NCBI GenBank assembly: GCA_034439955.1
Contig: JAWXBJ010000138.1
Span: 1-12,188, forward strand
From: UBA7672 sp034439955
GTDB lineage: Bacteria; Pseudomonadota; Alphaproteobacteria; Caulobacterales; Hyphomonadaceae
Direction: 5' to 3'
DNA: 12,188 nucleotides
This document shows positions 1-6,136 of the stretch, piece after piece. Both the position numbers and the translations under genes were made by a program. Each line of letters opens with the position of its first letter. The stretch's first letter is position 1. The notes beneath the pieces are model-generated. The model ran no database searches, was not told where the DNA came from, and worked only from the letters and a program-made list of their open reading frames with translations.

Positions 1-715
1 CGCCCGCGCGGGCGATGCCGAAGTCGAGCAACTTGAGCCGCACCCCGCCATCGGTCGGCTCCGACAGCATCATCACGTTCTCGGGCTTGAGATCGCGATG
101 AACGACGCCCGCCTTGTGCGCGGCGTCCAGCCCCAGCAGGATTTCGCGGATGACCGCGCTCGCGGTCTTCATCGACCATTCGGTGTTGGCCTGCATTCGT
201 TCGCGGTTCCAGGACCGCAGCGACCGGCCTTCGAGGAATTCCATCGACATGTAGGGCTGTGCGTCGGTCTCGCCCACATCGTAGACGGCGACGACATTGG
301 GATGGCGGATGTCGCGGGACGTGACGCCTTCGCGCACCAGCCGCTTGACCGCGTCCTTGCCAGCCAGCCGGTCGGCGCGGATCAGCTTGAGGGCTACGTC
401 CTTTTCCGTAAGCCGGTCATGCGCGCGATAGACGACGCCCATCCCGCCTTCGCCGATCAGCCGCACGATCTCATAGCGCGTGGCGAACACCGCGCCGGGC
501 TCAAGCAGCTTGGCCGCCACGTCACGAGGGTTGCGCGTCTCGCCACCATCGACCGTGTGAAGCGTGCTGAAATCAATCGCCGGCTCGGCGGCCGCCGTCA
601 CGGTGGAGGCCTTCACGGTGGGGGCCTTCACGGTGGGGGCCGGCAGCGCCTTCCCGCATTCGCCGCAGAAGCGGGCGTCGGGCGCCACGTCGCTCTGGCA
701 GCTGGGGCACTTCAT
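1..715 (-). CDS. Ser/Thr protein kinase with N-terminal zinc ribbon (partial, C-terminus outside window)
   Basis: A Hanks-type serine/threonine kinase, expected to phosphorylate partner proteins using ATP; 238 residues are visible and the rest lies beyond the left edge. Residues 3-20 form a zinc ribbon (CPSC, ten residues, CGEC). A linker at about 24-65 contains three copies of an A-P/S-T-V-K/T unit. The kinase domain starts near residue 80: glycine-rich loop G88-E-G-G-M-G93, ATP-binding Lys110 in VALK, catalytic HRDLKPEN at 206-213 and metal-binding DFG at 231-233. All key residues are intact, so it should be active. The ATG lies 10 bases after the stop of the FHA gene, with AGGG upstream, so it is the fourth gene of the leftward operon. 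Whether a membrane helix or sensor domain follows the kinase domain cannot be seen. The kinase call is secure; the substrate is inferred to be an operon partner. Confidence 0.95.
   Translation of the reverse strand, partial: MKCPSCQSDVAPDARFCGECGKALPAPTVKAPTVKASTVTAAAEPAIDFSTLHTVDGGETRNPRDVAAKLLEPGAVFATRYEIVRLIGEGGMGVVYRAHDRLTEKDVALKLIRADRLAGKDAVKRLVREGVTSRDIRHPNVVAVYDVGETDAQPYMSMEFLEGRSLRSWNRERMQANTEWSMKTASAVIREILLGLDAAHKAGVVHRDLKPENVMMLSEPTDGGVRLKLLDFGIARAG
596..640 (-). repeat. Three 15-base tandem repeats in the kinase linker
   Basis: Three in-frame 15-base units encode APTVK, APTVK and ASTVT (residues 26-40 of the kinase). The first two are identical at the DNA level; the third has two substitutions. 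They lie between the zinc ribbon and the catalytic domain and offer three evenly spaced threonines. Being in frame and near-identical, they look like recent slippage expansion of a coding unit. Confidence 0.9.
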
Positions 716-725
716 CGGTCCATCC

Positions 726-1904
726 CTAAGCCGCCGGGACCCGGATGATCGTGACGTCCTCGATCGACCCGTGATGGGCGCGCATCCGGACCTGCAGCCC
801 CAGCGCCTCGGGATATTTGGGAAGCACCGAGATCACGTCGCCATCCTCCAGCGTTTCGATGCCGTCGCGCGGCGCCCGGCGCTCCCCGATCGTGACGCCC
901 GCCTCGCCCGCCGCATGCAGGCACAGCTTGCCGCTCTGGATGAAGAGATCGATGTGACGGCGGGAGATCGCCCTCGACAGCGCCTCGTCAACCGCTCCCT
1001 TCGCGTCGCGCACCAGCAGGCGGACATCGCTGTCGCCGCCGTCCGCCTTTGTCTTGGCCCGCCCGAGGGAGAACAGGCTGTCGTCGGTGGTGATTGCGCC
1101 CGGTCCCGGCGCCTCACCCGGCCCAAAGCCCTTCCAGGTGAAACGGGCGCTGCGCGCGACGGCCGCTCCCGCCAGCGGTCCCGCAGCATATCCACGCACG
1201 CCGCTCGCCCGCTCGAACCTTTCCCCGCGAACCAGAGCGAGGGGCGCCGCCTGTTCCGACGCCGCGCTCTTGCGCTGGTCGAGCGCATCTTCGAGACGGA
1301 TCGGCGCATAGACCGTGTCGCCTCCGCCGCTGCCGGAGCTCGCGCCGGTGTTGATCGTCTGGTTGATGACGAGGCTGCCGCCCTGTTCGACCTCGAGTTC
1401 GAGGTTGGAGACAAACGCGAACTGCTCCTCGCGCCAGCGATACCGGGTCGCCGCCGCGAAACTCACCTCGACGCGCTGGCGCCCGGTTCGCTCGAGCGCG
1501 CTCGTCTGCACCCAGACCGGATTGGAAGCGCCGGCGTCCAGCCTTTCCCACGCCACGTCCTGAGCCTTGCGCTCACCGTCGCCTTCGCGAACCCAGACAT
1601 GGGTGATGAAAAGCGGCCGCGAGATCGGCGAGGCGTTCGAAAAGATAAGCGGCAAAACCAGCGCGCCGCCCGCCTTGACGTCGAGGGCCGCCCCCTTGTC
1701 GAGGAAGAGCTTCGGCGACACGCAGACCGCGCATCGTCCGTCCTCCCCGATCAGGCCGCCGCACTCGCTGAACGCCATGCAGCGCAGCAGCGGCTTGCCG
1801 CATTCGCCGCAGAACCCGGCGCCCTTGCTCACCGCATGCTGGTAACAGCAGGACGAGACGCCGCCTGGATTGCCCCCGCCTGGACCGCTTGATCCGCCCG
1901 CCAT
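726..1904 (-). CDS. Zinc-ribbon protein with C-terminal FHA domain
   Basis: A 392-residue protein expected to be a phosphothreonine-reading adaptor. After a Gly/Ser-rich start, residues 19-61 hold eight cysteines: C19, C20, C32, C35, C42, C48, C58 and C61, read as two zinc ribbons, the first with irregular spacing (adjacent CC instead of CxxC). Residues 65-185 are beta-rich with alternating hydrophobics and no recognised family. A Gly/Ser linker sits near 187-195. An FHA-like domain spans about 275-362: G281-R282, then S314-R-R-H317, and D354-G-D near its end. The Asn usually found before the last strands is not evident (GVTIG there). The ATG at 1904 is chosen because TAGGAG, overlapping the SPFH stop, lies correctly upstream; an earlier in-frame ATG at 1991 would overlap the SPFH gene. 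It sits between SPFH and kinase genes, so kinase autophosphorylation may recruit it (inference). Confidence 0.82.
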   Translation of the reverse strand: MAGGSSGPGGGNPGGVSSCCYQHAVSKGAGFCGECGKPLLRCMAFSECGGLIGEDGRCAVCVSPKLFLDKGAALDVKAGGALVLPLIFSNASPISRPLFITHVWVREGDGERKAQDVAWERLDAGASNPVWVQTSALERTGRQRVEVSFAAATRYRWREEQFAFVSNLELEVEQGGSLVINQTINTGASSGSGGGDTVYAPIRLEDALDQRKSAASEQAAPLALVRGERFERASGVRGYAAGPLAGAAVARSARFTWKGFGPGEAPGPGAITTDDSLFSLGRAKTKADGGDSDVRLLVRDAKGAVDEALSRAISRRHIDLFIQSGKLCLHAAGEAGVTIGERRAPRDGIETLEDGDVISVLPKYPEALGLQVRMRAHHGSIEDVTIIRVPAA

Positions 1905-1912
1905 GTCGCTGG

Positions 1913-1918
1913 CTCCTA
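1913..1918 (-). promoter_or_regulatory. Ribosome binding site overlapping the SPFH stop codon
   Basis: On the minus strand TAGGAG contains both the TAG stop of the SPFH gene and a GGAG Shine-Dalgarno core 8 bases before the FHA-gene ATG at 1904. This fixes the start of the FHA gene and suggests translational coupling. Confidence 0.75.
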
Positions 1919-3679
1919 CTGGCGGAGCTGGTCGCCGCATCCGACGCAGAACCGCGCCTTGGCGGCATTCGGCCGTCCGCATTTGGGACATTCGACAATG
2001 GCGTTGGGATCCATGCCAATGCCCATGCCCATCCCCGCCATGCCGCCAGCCCCGGCGCCGGCCGCCACGCCGACGGCGCCCTGCATGCCGGTGTTGAACA
2101 TGGCGCGCGCCTGCTCCTCGGACTGCACCTTGGCGCGGTTGGCCTGCTCGACCATTTCGCGCATCAGCTGCATCGACTGGGCGCTGTTGGCGCCGCCGGC
2201 CTTGGCCTGCTCGACCAGGATGTTGGCGACCGCCGGCGACAGGCCGGCATTGATCGCAAGTATCTGCTCGGGTGTCATCTTGGCGCCGAGCTGCATGCGA
2301 TCGACCTCGCGCTGCGCGTCAAGGCGCTGCGTGTCCATCGTCTGCTTGTGCTTGACCTCGCCTTCCTTGATCCGGCGTTCGAGACGCTCGCGCTCGGTGT
2401 CGTTTTCGAGCCCGGCAAGGCCCTTCAACTTGTCGAGCGCCGCCTTGTCGTTGCGCACCTGGATTTCGAGCGCCGAAAGCTGTTCCTTCTCCTTGACGTC
2501 GACTTCCTTCTTGCGCCCCTCGAATCCGAAATCGCGCTCCTTGCCCTGGATGTCCAGATTCCTGTCGCGGGTGTCGTGGTCGTAGTCGCGGTCCTCGCGG
2601 CGATTCTGGGTCAGCTCGCCGCGCACCAGGCCGCGAGTTTCCGCGTCATAGTCGCGTTCCAGGGCGCGCAGCCGCAGCCGGTGCTCCATGTCCAGCTCGC
2701 CGGTTCCGCGCTCGACGACCCGCCGGCGCTCGTCGATCACCTTGAGATCGACCCCCTGGTGGATCGCCGACTGCAGCTCTCCGTCGAACTTCGCCAGCCG
2801 CTCTGACTTCAGCATGTCGATTTCATGCTGGAGGATCTTCATTTCCTGCACGCGCTTGCTGGTCTCGCGCGCGTCGAGGAAAGTGATCTCCTGGTCGAGC
2901 ACCAGCCGTTCGAGATCGGCTTCGCTCTGCAGATTCATCTTGTCGACATCGAGCTTGCTGGAGATCCTGATCTCGGTGCTCTCGTGCTCGCGCTCCATCG
3001 ACCGCTTCAGCGTCTCGAATTCGAATTCGATCGCCTCGGCCTCGCGCAGCGCGGAGGCGCGCTGGATTTCCTTCTTCTCGACCTCGTTGACGGCCCACTC
3101 GACCGACACCGACCGGATCAGGAGGCCGAGGTCGCCGGCAACCCGCTCGACTTCTTTCATGACGTCGGCCTGGATCATGTCCTGCAGGCCCTTGTTGCCA
3201 CGCACCTCGTCGGCGCCCACGCGGCTCACGGCGGCTTCGTAGACGCGGTCGGCAAGATGCGGCCGCAGGCGCGCCGAGACGTCGTCCTTCGACAGCGATT
3301 TGCGCGCGGCCATCATGCCGATGATGTTCTGCGGCCGCTCCGGATTGATCTGCAGCTCGAGTGTCACCGTTCCGCGGATATCGACCTTGTCCTTAGTGAT
3401 GGCGTTGAAATCATACCAGGTCTGGAACGTCTTGAGATCCGCGAGCAGCAAGCTGACGGCTGACGAGCCGCCGATGAGACCCTTCAGCTGGTTGAACAGC
3501 CCGCCTACCGTGAAGTGGGCGCCCTGGAATGCGTCCACGAACTGCCCATTGCGCATCAGCAGGCCCATATGGTCGGGCGGCACTTCGAAGCGCTTCTCGA
3601 AGAACGCCTTGAAATCCTCCTGGCGGATGAACTCCGCGAGCAGACGGGGATCGGAGAGGCTGAGGGTCTGGGTTTTCAT
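1916..3679 (-). CDS. SPFH/band-7 domain protein with coiled coil and C-terminal zinc ribbon
   Basis: A 587-residue soluble scaffold protein of the SPFH (stomatin/prohibitin/flotillin/HflK) superfamily. Residues about 20-205 form the SPFH domain. Residues about 205-470 are highly charged, rich in Glu/Arg/Lys with a strong coiled-coil character, expected to drive ring or filament assembly. Around 470-510 is an Ala/Leu segment (TPEQILAINAGLSPAVANIL), followed by a Gly/Met/Ala-rich flexible stretch (about 535-558). The tail is a zinc ribbon, CPKC at 564-567 and CVGC at 578-581, the same spacing as in the kinase. There is no N-terminal membrane helix, unlike prohibitin or HflK, so membrane contact probably comes from a partner, the membrane protein encoded 48 bases upstream. 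The architecture recalls Bacillus YdjI (family knowledge from memory). Start: ATG preceded by GGAG at 8 bases. Confidence 0.92.
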   Translation of the reverse strand: MKTQTLSLSDPRLLAEFIRQEDFKAFFEKRFEVPPDHMGLLMRNGQFVDAFQGAHFTVGGLFNQLKGLIGGSSAVSLLLADLKTFQTWYDFNAITKDKVDIRGTVTLELQINPERPQNIIGMMAARKSLSKDDVSARLRPHLADRVYEAAVSRVGADEVRGNKGLQDMIQADVMKEVERVAGDLGLLIRSVSVEWAVNEVEKKEIQRASALREAEAIEFEFETLKRSMEREHESTEIRISSKLDVDKMNLQSEADLERLVLDQEITFLDARETSKRVQEMKILQHEIDMLKSERLAKFDGELQSAIHQGVDLKVIDERRRVVERGTGELDMEHRLRLRALERDYDAETRGLVRGELTQNRREDRDYDHDTRDRNLDIQGKERDFGFEGRKKEVDVKEKEQLSALEIQVRNDKAALDKLKGLAGLENDTERERLERRIKEGEVKHKQTMDTQRLDAQREVDRMQLGAKMTPEQILAINAGLSPAVANILVEQAKAGGANSAQSMQLMREMVEQANRAKVQSEEQARAMFNTGMQGAVGVAAGAGAGGMAGMGMGIGMDPNAIVECPKCGRPNAAKARFCVGCGDQLRQ

Positions 3680-3727
3680 CGACGTGTCTCCAGGAGGAGT
3701 GTGAGGACCGAAAGGCGCAGGGACGGT

Positions 3728-4273
3728 CTATCGCGCCGCTTCCGTCCATTTCTTGCTGGTGAAGTAGTTGACGATGTGAAAGCCGATCACGAAGACGCAG
3801 ATCGCCACCGGAATCGGATATTTCTGCAGAATCATGCCGAGCTGATCGGTGCGGCTGAGCGTGCCGGTCATCCGTTCCATGTTCATGATCACCTGCATGA
3901 CGGCGCTGAACAGCGAGAACACCGAGAATAGCAGGCTGGCGAGGCCGGCGATCCGGGCGATCATGTTGACCGGCTTCTTCGCCTCGATCCCCGCCGCCGC
4001 GTCGGCCGCCGCCTTCTCGCGGGCGACCAGCGTGTCGTCATAGGCCTCGCCGCGCGCCATCGCTTCCTTGCGCGCCTTGTGGTCAACCGACAGAAAATCC
4101 GGCCGCGCGTCGCCCTGCACGCCGGCGTTCTGCATGGAGGTCAGGTTGGACGCACGCCGGCGCATCCAGATGAAAAGCGAAGACACGATCCAGACGGCGG
4201 CGATCGCGACGGTCGCCCACATCAGCGTGTCGAGCCATGCCGGGTATTCTGCGGCGATTGTCTCTTCAAGCAT
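3728..4273 (-). CDS. Three-helix inner-membrane protein, first gene of the SPFH-kinase operon
   Basis: A 181-residue protein of no family I recognise. Three hydrophobic segments are visible at about 14-36, 106-130 and 153-171. The first is followed by WMRRR, a positive stretch that by the positive-inside rule puts the roughly 65-residue loop (about 37-103) in the cytoplasm. That loop is polar and Lys/Glu/Ala-rich, partly predicted helical, and could bind the SPFH protein. The C-terminus is short and basic (SKKWTEAAR). It is the promoter-proximal gene, with GGGGAG upstream of the ATG and 48 bases to the next start. Because the SPFH protein has no membrane segment of its own, this protein is the best candidate for its membrane anchor; that role is inferred from context only. 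Confidence 0.85.
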   Translation of the reverse strand: MLEETIAAEYPAWLDTLMWATVAIAAVWIVSSLFIWMRRRASNLTSMQNAGVQGDARPDFLSVDHKARKEAMARGEAYDDTLVAREKAAADAAAGIEAKKPVNMIARIAGLASLLFSVFSLFSAVMQVIMNMERMTGTLSRTDQLGMILQKYPIPVAICVFVIGFHIVNYFTSKKWTEAAR

Positions 4274-4575
4274 CTTCAGCTCCCCGTGTCTCGCGTCCCG
4301 ATCGACCGGCAGGGAACGCGCAGGCGCTGCCCCAGCGGCGCAAGCGGCGTCCCATCACCTCAAGCTCGCCTAACATGACGGCCTGTTCAAGTCACGCTGC
4401 ACGCTATTGATTACGCTTCGTTTTTGCACTTTGTGCATTAACCGCGCCGCGAACTCTTGTCTTACGCCCGTGCGAGGCGATCTTCCCGGATGGCGACAAC
4501 CCGTCCTGGGCGATTCGGCGCCTCGTTCAGCCGGGCTTCGAATGGCTTGATCGAAGGCCGATGAGCGGATCGAGA
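4274..4575. promoter_or_regulatory. 302-base intergenic region carrying the leftward operon's control sequences
   Basis: The space between the end of mmsB and the first gene of the SPFH-kinase operon, both read leftwards. It must hold the mmsB transcript end and probably the promoter of the four-gene operon. The stretch 4400-4445 is clearly more AT-rich than its surroundings and contains a 13-base perfect palindrome. I found no convincing -35/-10 pair and no hairpin with a T tract. A 69-codon minus-strand reading frame spanning most of it has arginine/serine-rich low-complexity composition and is not accepted as a gene. Confidence 0.5.
4425..4437. promoter_or_regulatory. Palindrome TGCAC-TTT-GTGCA, possible operator
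   Basis: A perfect 5-3-5 inverted repeat inside the AT-rich part of the intergenic region, about 150 bases upstream of the first gene of the SPFH-kinase operon. Its short arms and the lack of a following T run argue against a terminator; the form suits a dimeric repressor or activator site. The regulator is unknown. Confidence 0.4.
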
Positions 4576-5553
4576 TCAAAGCCCGGAAGCAGCTATTGTG
4601 TCCGGTTGGAAGCCGTTCAATTTATCGCCCACGCCCGCCTCGGCGCTCCGTGACAACTGTTCGAGACCTGCGAGTTCGCCGCGCAGCATCTGCAGGATCG
4701 CCGAAAAATCCTTGGCCCCGAAACCCAGCCGCTCGAACAGCGCGTATGTCGCCTCCGCCTGCGCGCCCAGCGGCGTCGCCGCCCCCGACTTCGCGGCGGC
4801 TTCCTGCGCCAGTTTCAGATCCTTCAGCATCATCGCGACAGCGAACCCGCCCTCATAGTTTCGGTCGGCGGCGGTCACCGGCCCGACGCCCGGCCAGGGT
4901 GCGTAGGTCGACAGCGACCAGCACTGACCCGAGGATTTCGACGCGATCTCGAAAAAGCGGTCCGGCGCGAGCCCCAGCCGCTCGGCGAGAGCGAACGCCT
5001 CGCACGTTCCGATCATGGAGATGCCCAGCAGCATGTTGTTGCAGATTTTCGCCGCCTGCCCCGCGCCATGATCGCCCGCGCGGATCGTCACGCGGCTCAT
5101 CGGCTTCAGCGCCTCCTCGACCTCCACGAAGTCGGCCTCGTCGCAACCCACCATGAAGGCCAGCGACCCGGCATCCGCCGCCGCCGTGCCGCCCGACACC
5201 GGCGCATCGGCAAAGCGAAATCCCCCGTTCTTCGCCCGGCTCGCCACCGCCCGCGCGCTCTCCACGTCGATCGTCGAGCAGTCCACCAGCAGCGCCGACC
5301 TTGGCGCGTGTTTCAGTATGTGCTCGTCATAGACCTTCCGCACATGCGGCCCGGCCGGCAGCATGGTGATGATCGCATCCGCGCCCTCGACGGCCTGCGC
5401 CACGCTCGCGACTCCTCTCGCGCCCGCCCCGACAGCCTTGCTGACCGCCGCTTCCGACAGGTCGAACGCCATCACCTCGCGGCCGCCAGCCGCCTGCCGC
5501 GCGGCCATGCCCCCGCCCATGTTGCCAAGACCGATGAATGCGATGCGGGTCAA
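4576..5553 (-). CDS. mmsB: 3-hydroxyisobutyrate dehydrogenase
   Basis: NAD-dependent oxidation of 3-hydroxyisobutyrate to methylmalonate semialdehyde in valine catabolism, in the cytoplasm. The N-terminus is the classical Rossmann signature GLGNMG at 8-13. The substrate-binding DAPVSGG lies at 116-122, catalytic Lys169 sits in GQAAKICNN, and the cofactor/substrate motif MLKDL is at 242-246. The best start is TTG at 5553, giving M-T-R-I-A-F-I-G-L-G as in other family members, with AAGGG upstream; a start further upstream would add about 30 residues unlike the family. At 325 residues it is longer than the usual roughly 295-300, with an extra C-terminal tail after the normal DFSAILQML end (about residues 291-325). 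Its substrate chain partner mmsA lies upstream in the same direction, separated by inserted material. Function is secure; the tail has no known role. Confidence 0.95.
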   Translation of the reverse strand: MTRIAFIGLGNMGGGMAARQAAGGREVMAFDLSEAAVSKAVGAGARGVASVAQAVEGADAIITMLPAGPHVRKVYDEHILKHAPRSALLVDCSTIDVESARAVASRAKNGGFRFADAPVSGGTAAADAGSLAFMVGCDEADFVEVEEALKPMSRVTIRAGDHGAGQAAKICNNMLLGISMIGTCEAFALAERLGLAPDRFFEIASKSSGQCWSLSTYAPWPGVGPVTAADRNYEGGFAVAMMLKDLKLAQEAAAKSGAATPLGAQAEATYALFERLGFGAKDFSAILQMLRGELAGLEQLSRSAEAGVGDKLNGFQPDTIAASGL

Positions 5554-5649
5554 AATGGAAGCCCTTGCTGCAGCAGTGCCAAGGTCTGGCCAGAAGTCGC
5601 ATGAATGTTCTTGTGACGCAGGTGAGACGCCGACGACTCCCAAAGCAAG

Positions 5650-5928
5650 TTAAAGATCGTCAGGACGAACCACTGCTTCTTTCTCATCTTCAGTTAGCGC
5701 CTCCCAAGTAGCCTTGAGAACCTTTTCAGCATCACGCAGGGCCACAATTTCGTCGGCGATCTGTTGACCTGTCGGCCATGTCTCTAGAAACCCCTTGCTG
5801 ATCTGGGAGCTATCGAAATCATGCTTCAGCGTGGCTGCGAAGGCATGTGCCTTATCACGAAAGAATTTCATGCGGCCGCGCGCAATTCGATACACTCTTG
5901 TAGCCTGGACATAATCTGCGAGGGCCAT
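5650..5928 (-). CDS. Hypothetical 92-residue protein, lower GC
   Basis: A small protein I do not recognise. It is soluble and mainly helical in appearance: a basic N-terminal third (RIARGRMKFFRDK), a Lys/Ala middle, and an acidic C-terminal end (EALTEDEKEAVVRPDDL). No cysteines, signal peptide or membrane segment are present. AGGA lies 6 bases before the ATG, a good ribosome site, so it is probably translated. That site overlaps TAG (5937-5939), which would end the decayed mmsA copy in its original frame, so this gene apparently arrived linked to that copy. Base composition is around 50 percent GC by eye, clearly below its neighbours, and its codons include AT-ending ones that are rare elsewhere here. 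Both facts point to recent transfer. It precedes mmsB by 96 bases in the same direction. Confidence 0.7.
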   Translation of the reverse strand: MALADYVQATRVYRIARGRMKFFRDKAHAFAATLKHDFDSSQISKGFLETWPTGQQIADEIVALRDAEKVLKATWEALTEDEKEAVVRPDDL

Positions 5929-5936
5929 CGTCTTTC

Positions 5937-6050
5937 CTAACGTATCATCGGGTCCACGAAGCTTCCGCCGCCGGCTCGCCCTCCGGCCACCTCGCCGTCA
6001 CCGTCCTAACCTTGGTCCAGAACTTCACGCCCTCCGTGCCGTGCGGCGTT
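5937..6050 (-). pseudogene. Decayed second copy of the mmsA 3' end
   Basis: On the minus strand this stretch encodes HGTEGVKFWTKVRTVTARW followed by PEG, matching residues 469-490 of the intact mmsA (HGMEGVKFWTKVKTVTARW, then PEG). After that the reading frame breaks. One frame over it continues GGSFVDPMIR and TAG at 5937-5939, matching the intact end SSFVIPTMM. Upstream of the match a second one-base shift restores an Ala-Asn resembling Thr-Asn of the intact gene, and similarity ends near 6050. Most differences from the intact copy are silent third-position changes, so the copy diverged as a working gene (from a paralogue or another strain) before it was cut off. It has no start region and cannot make a dehydrogenase. 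Confidence 0.85.
5982..6005. repeat. Direct repeat, left copy (24 identical bases within the mmsA duplication)
   Basis: These 24 bases are identical to 6791-6814 inside the 3' end of the intact mmsA, in the same orientation. They are the core of the longer, roughly 80 percent matching duplication. The two copies bracket the Uma2 gene. Confidence 0.9.
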
Positions 6051-6067
6051 GGCGGGAAAGTCCCGCC
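6051..6067. repeat. Perfect hairpin GGCGGGA-AAG-TCCCGCC
   Basis: A 7-base-pair GC-rich stem with a 3-base loop, placed exactly where similarity to mmsA stops. It lies 70 bases after the Uma2 stop codon, so it could end that transcript, but no T run follows on either strand. It could also be a leftover of the event that joined the sequences. Confidence 0.5.
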
Positions 6068-6136
6068 CTCAGCACATCGCGGGGATCGAAAGGCTCGAGC
6101 TTGAACCCGCGCGGTCGGAACAGCGCGCAACGCCAT

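Noticed and set aside
596..640. 15-base repeats as a CRISPR-like or intergenic repeat
   Set aside because: No spacers, and the units are in frame inside the kinase linker.
564..1892. 442-codon open frame on the plus strand opposite the FHA gene
   Set aside because: Arginine/alanine-rich, no domain, and mirrors the GC-rich codon structure of the real gene on the other strand.
1905..1991. Longer start for the FHA protein at 1991
   Set aside because: It would overlap the SPFH coding end by about 75 bases, and a well-placed ribosome site exists before the ATG at 1904.
4425..4437. Palindrome as a terminator of mmsB
   Set aside because: Only a 5-base stem and no T run after it in the direction of mmsB transcription.
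4370..4579. 69-codon minus-strand frame between mmsB and the SPFH-kinase operon
   Set aside because: Low-complexity Arg/Ser composition and no recognisable domain; better explained as control region.
5945..6136. 63-codon minus-strand frame as a separate gene
   Set aside because: Its C-terminal half is the broken mmsA end read partly out of frame; no ribosome site and no independent domain.
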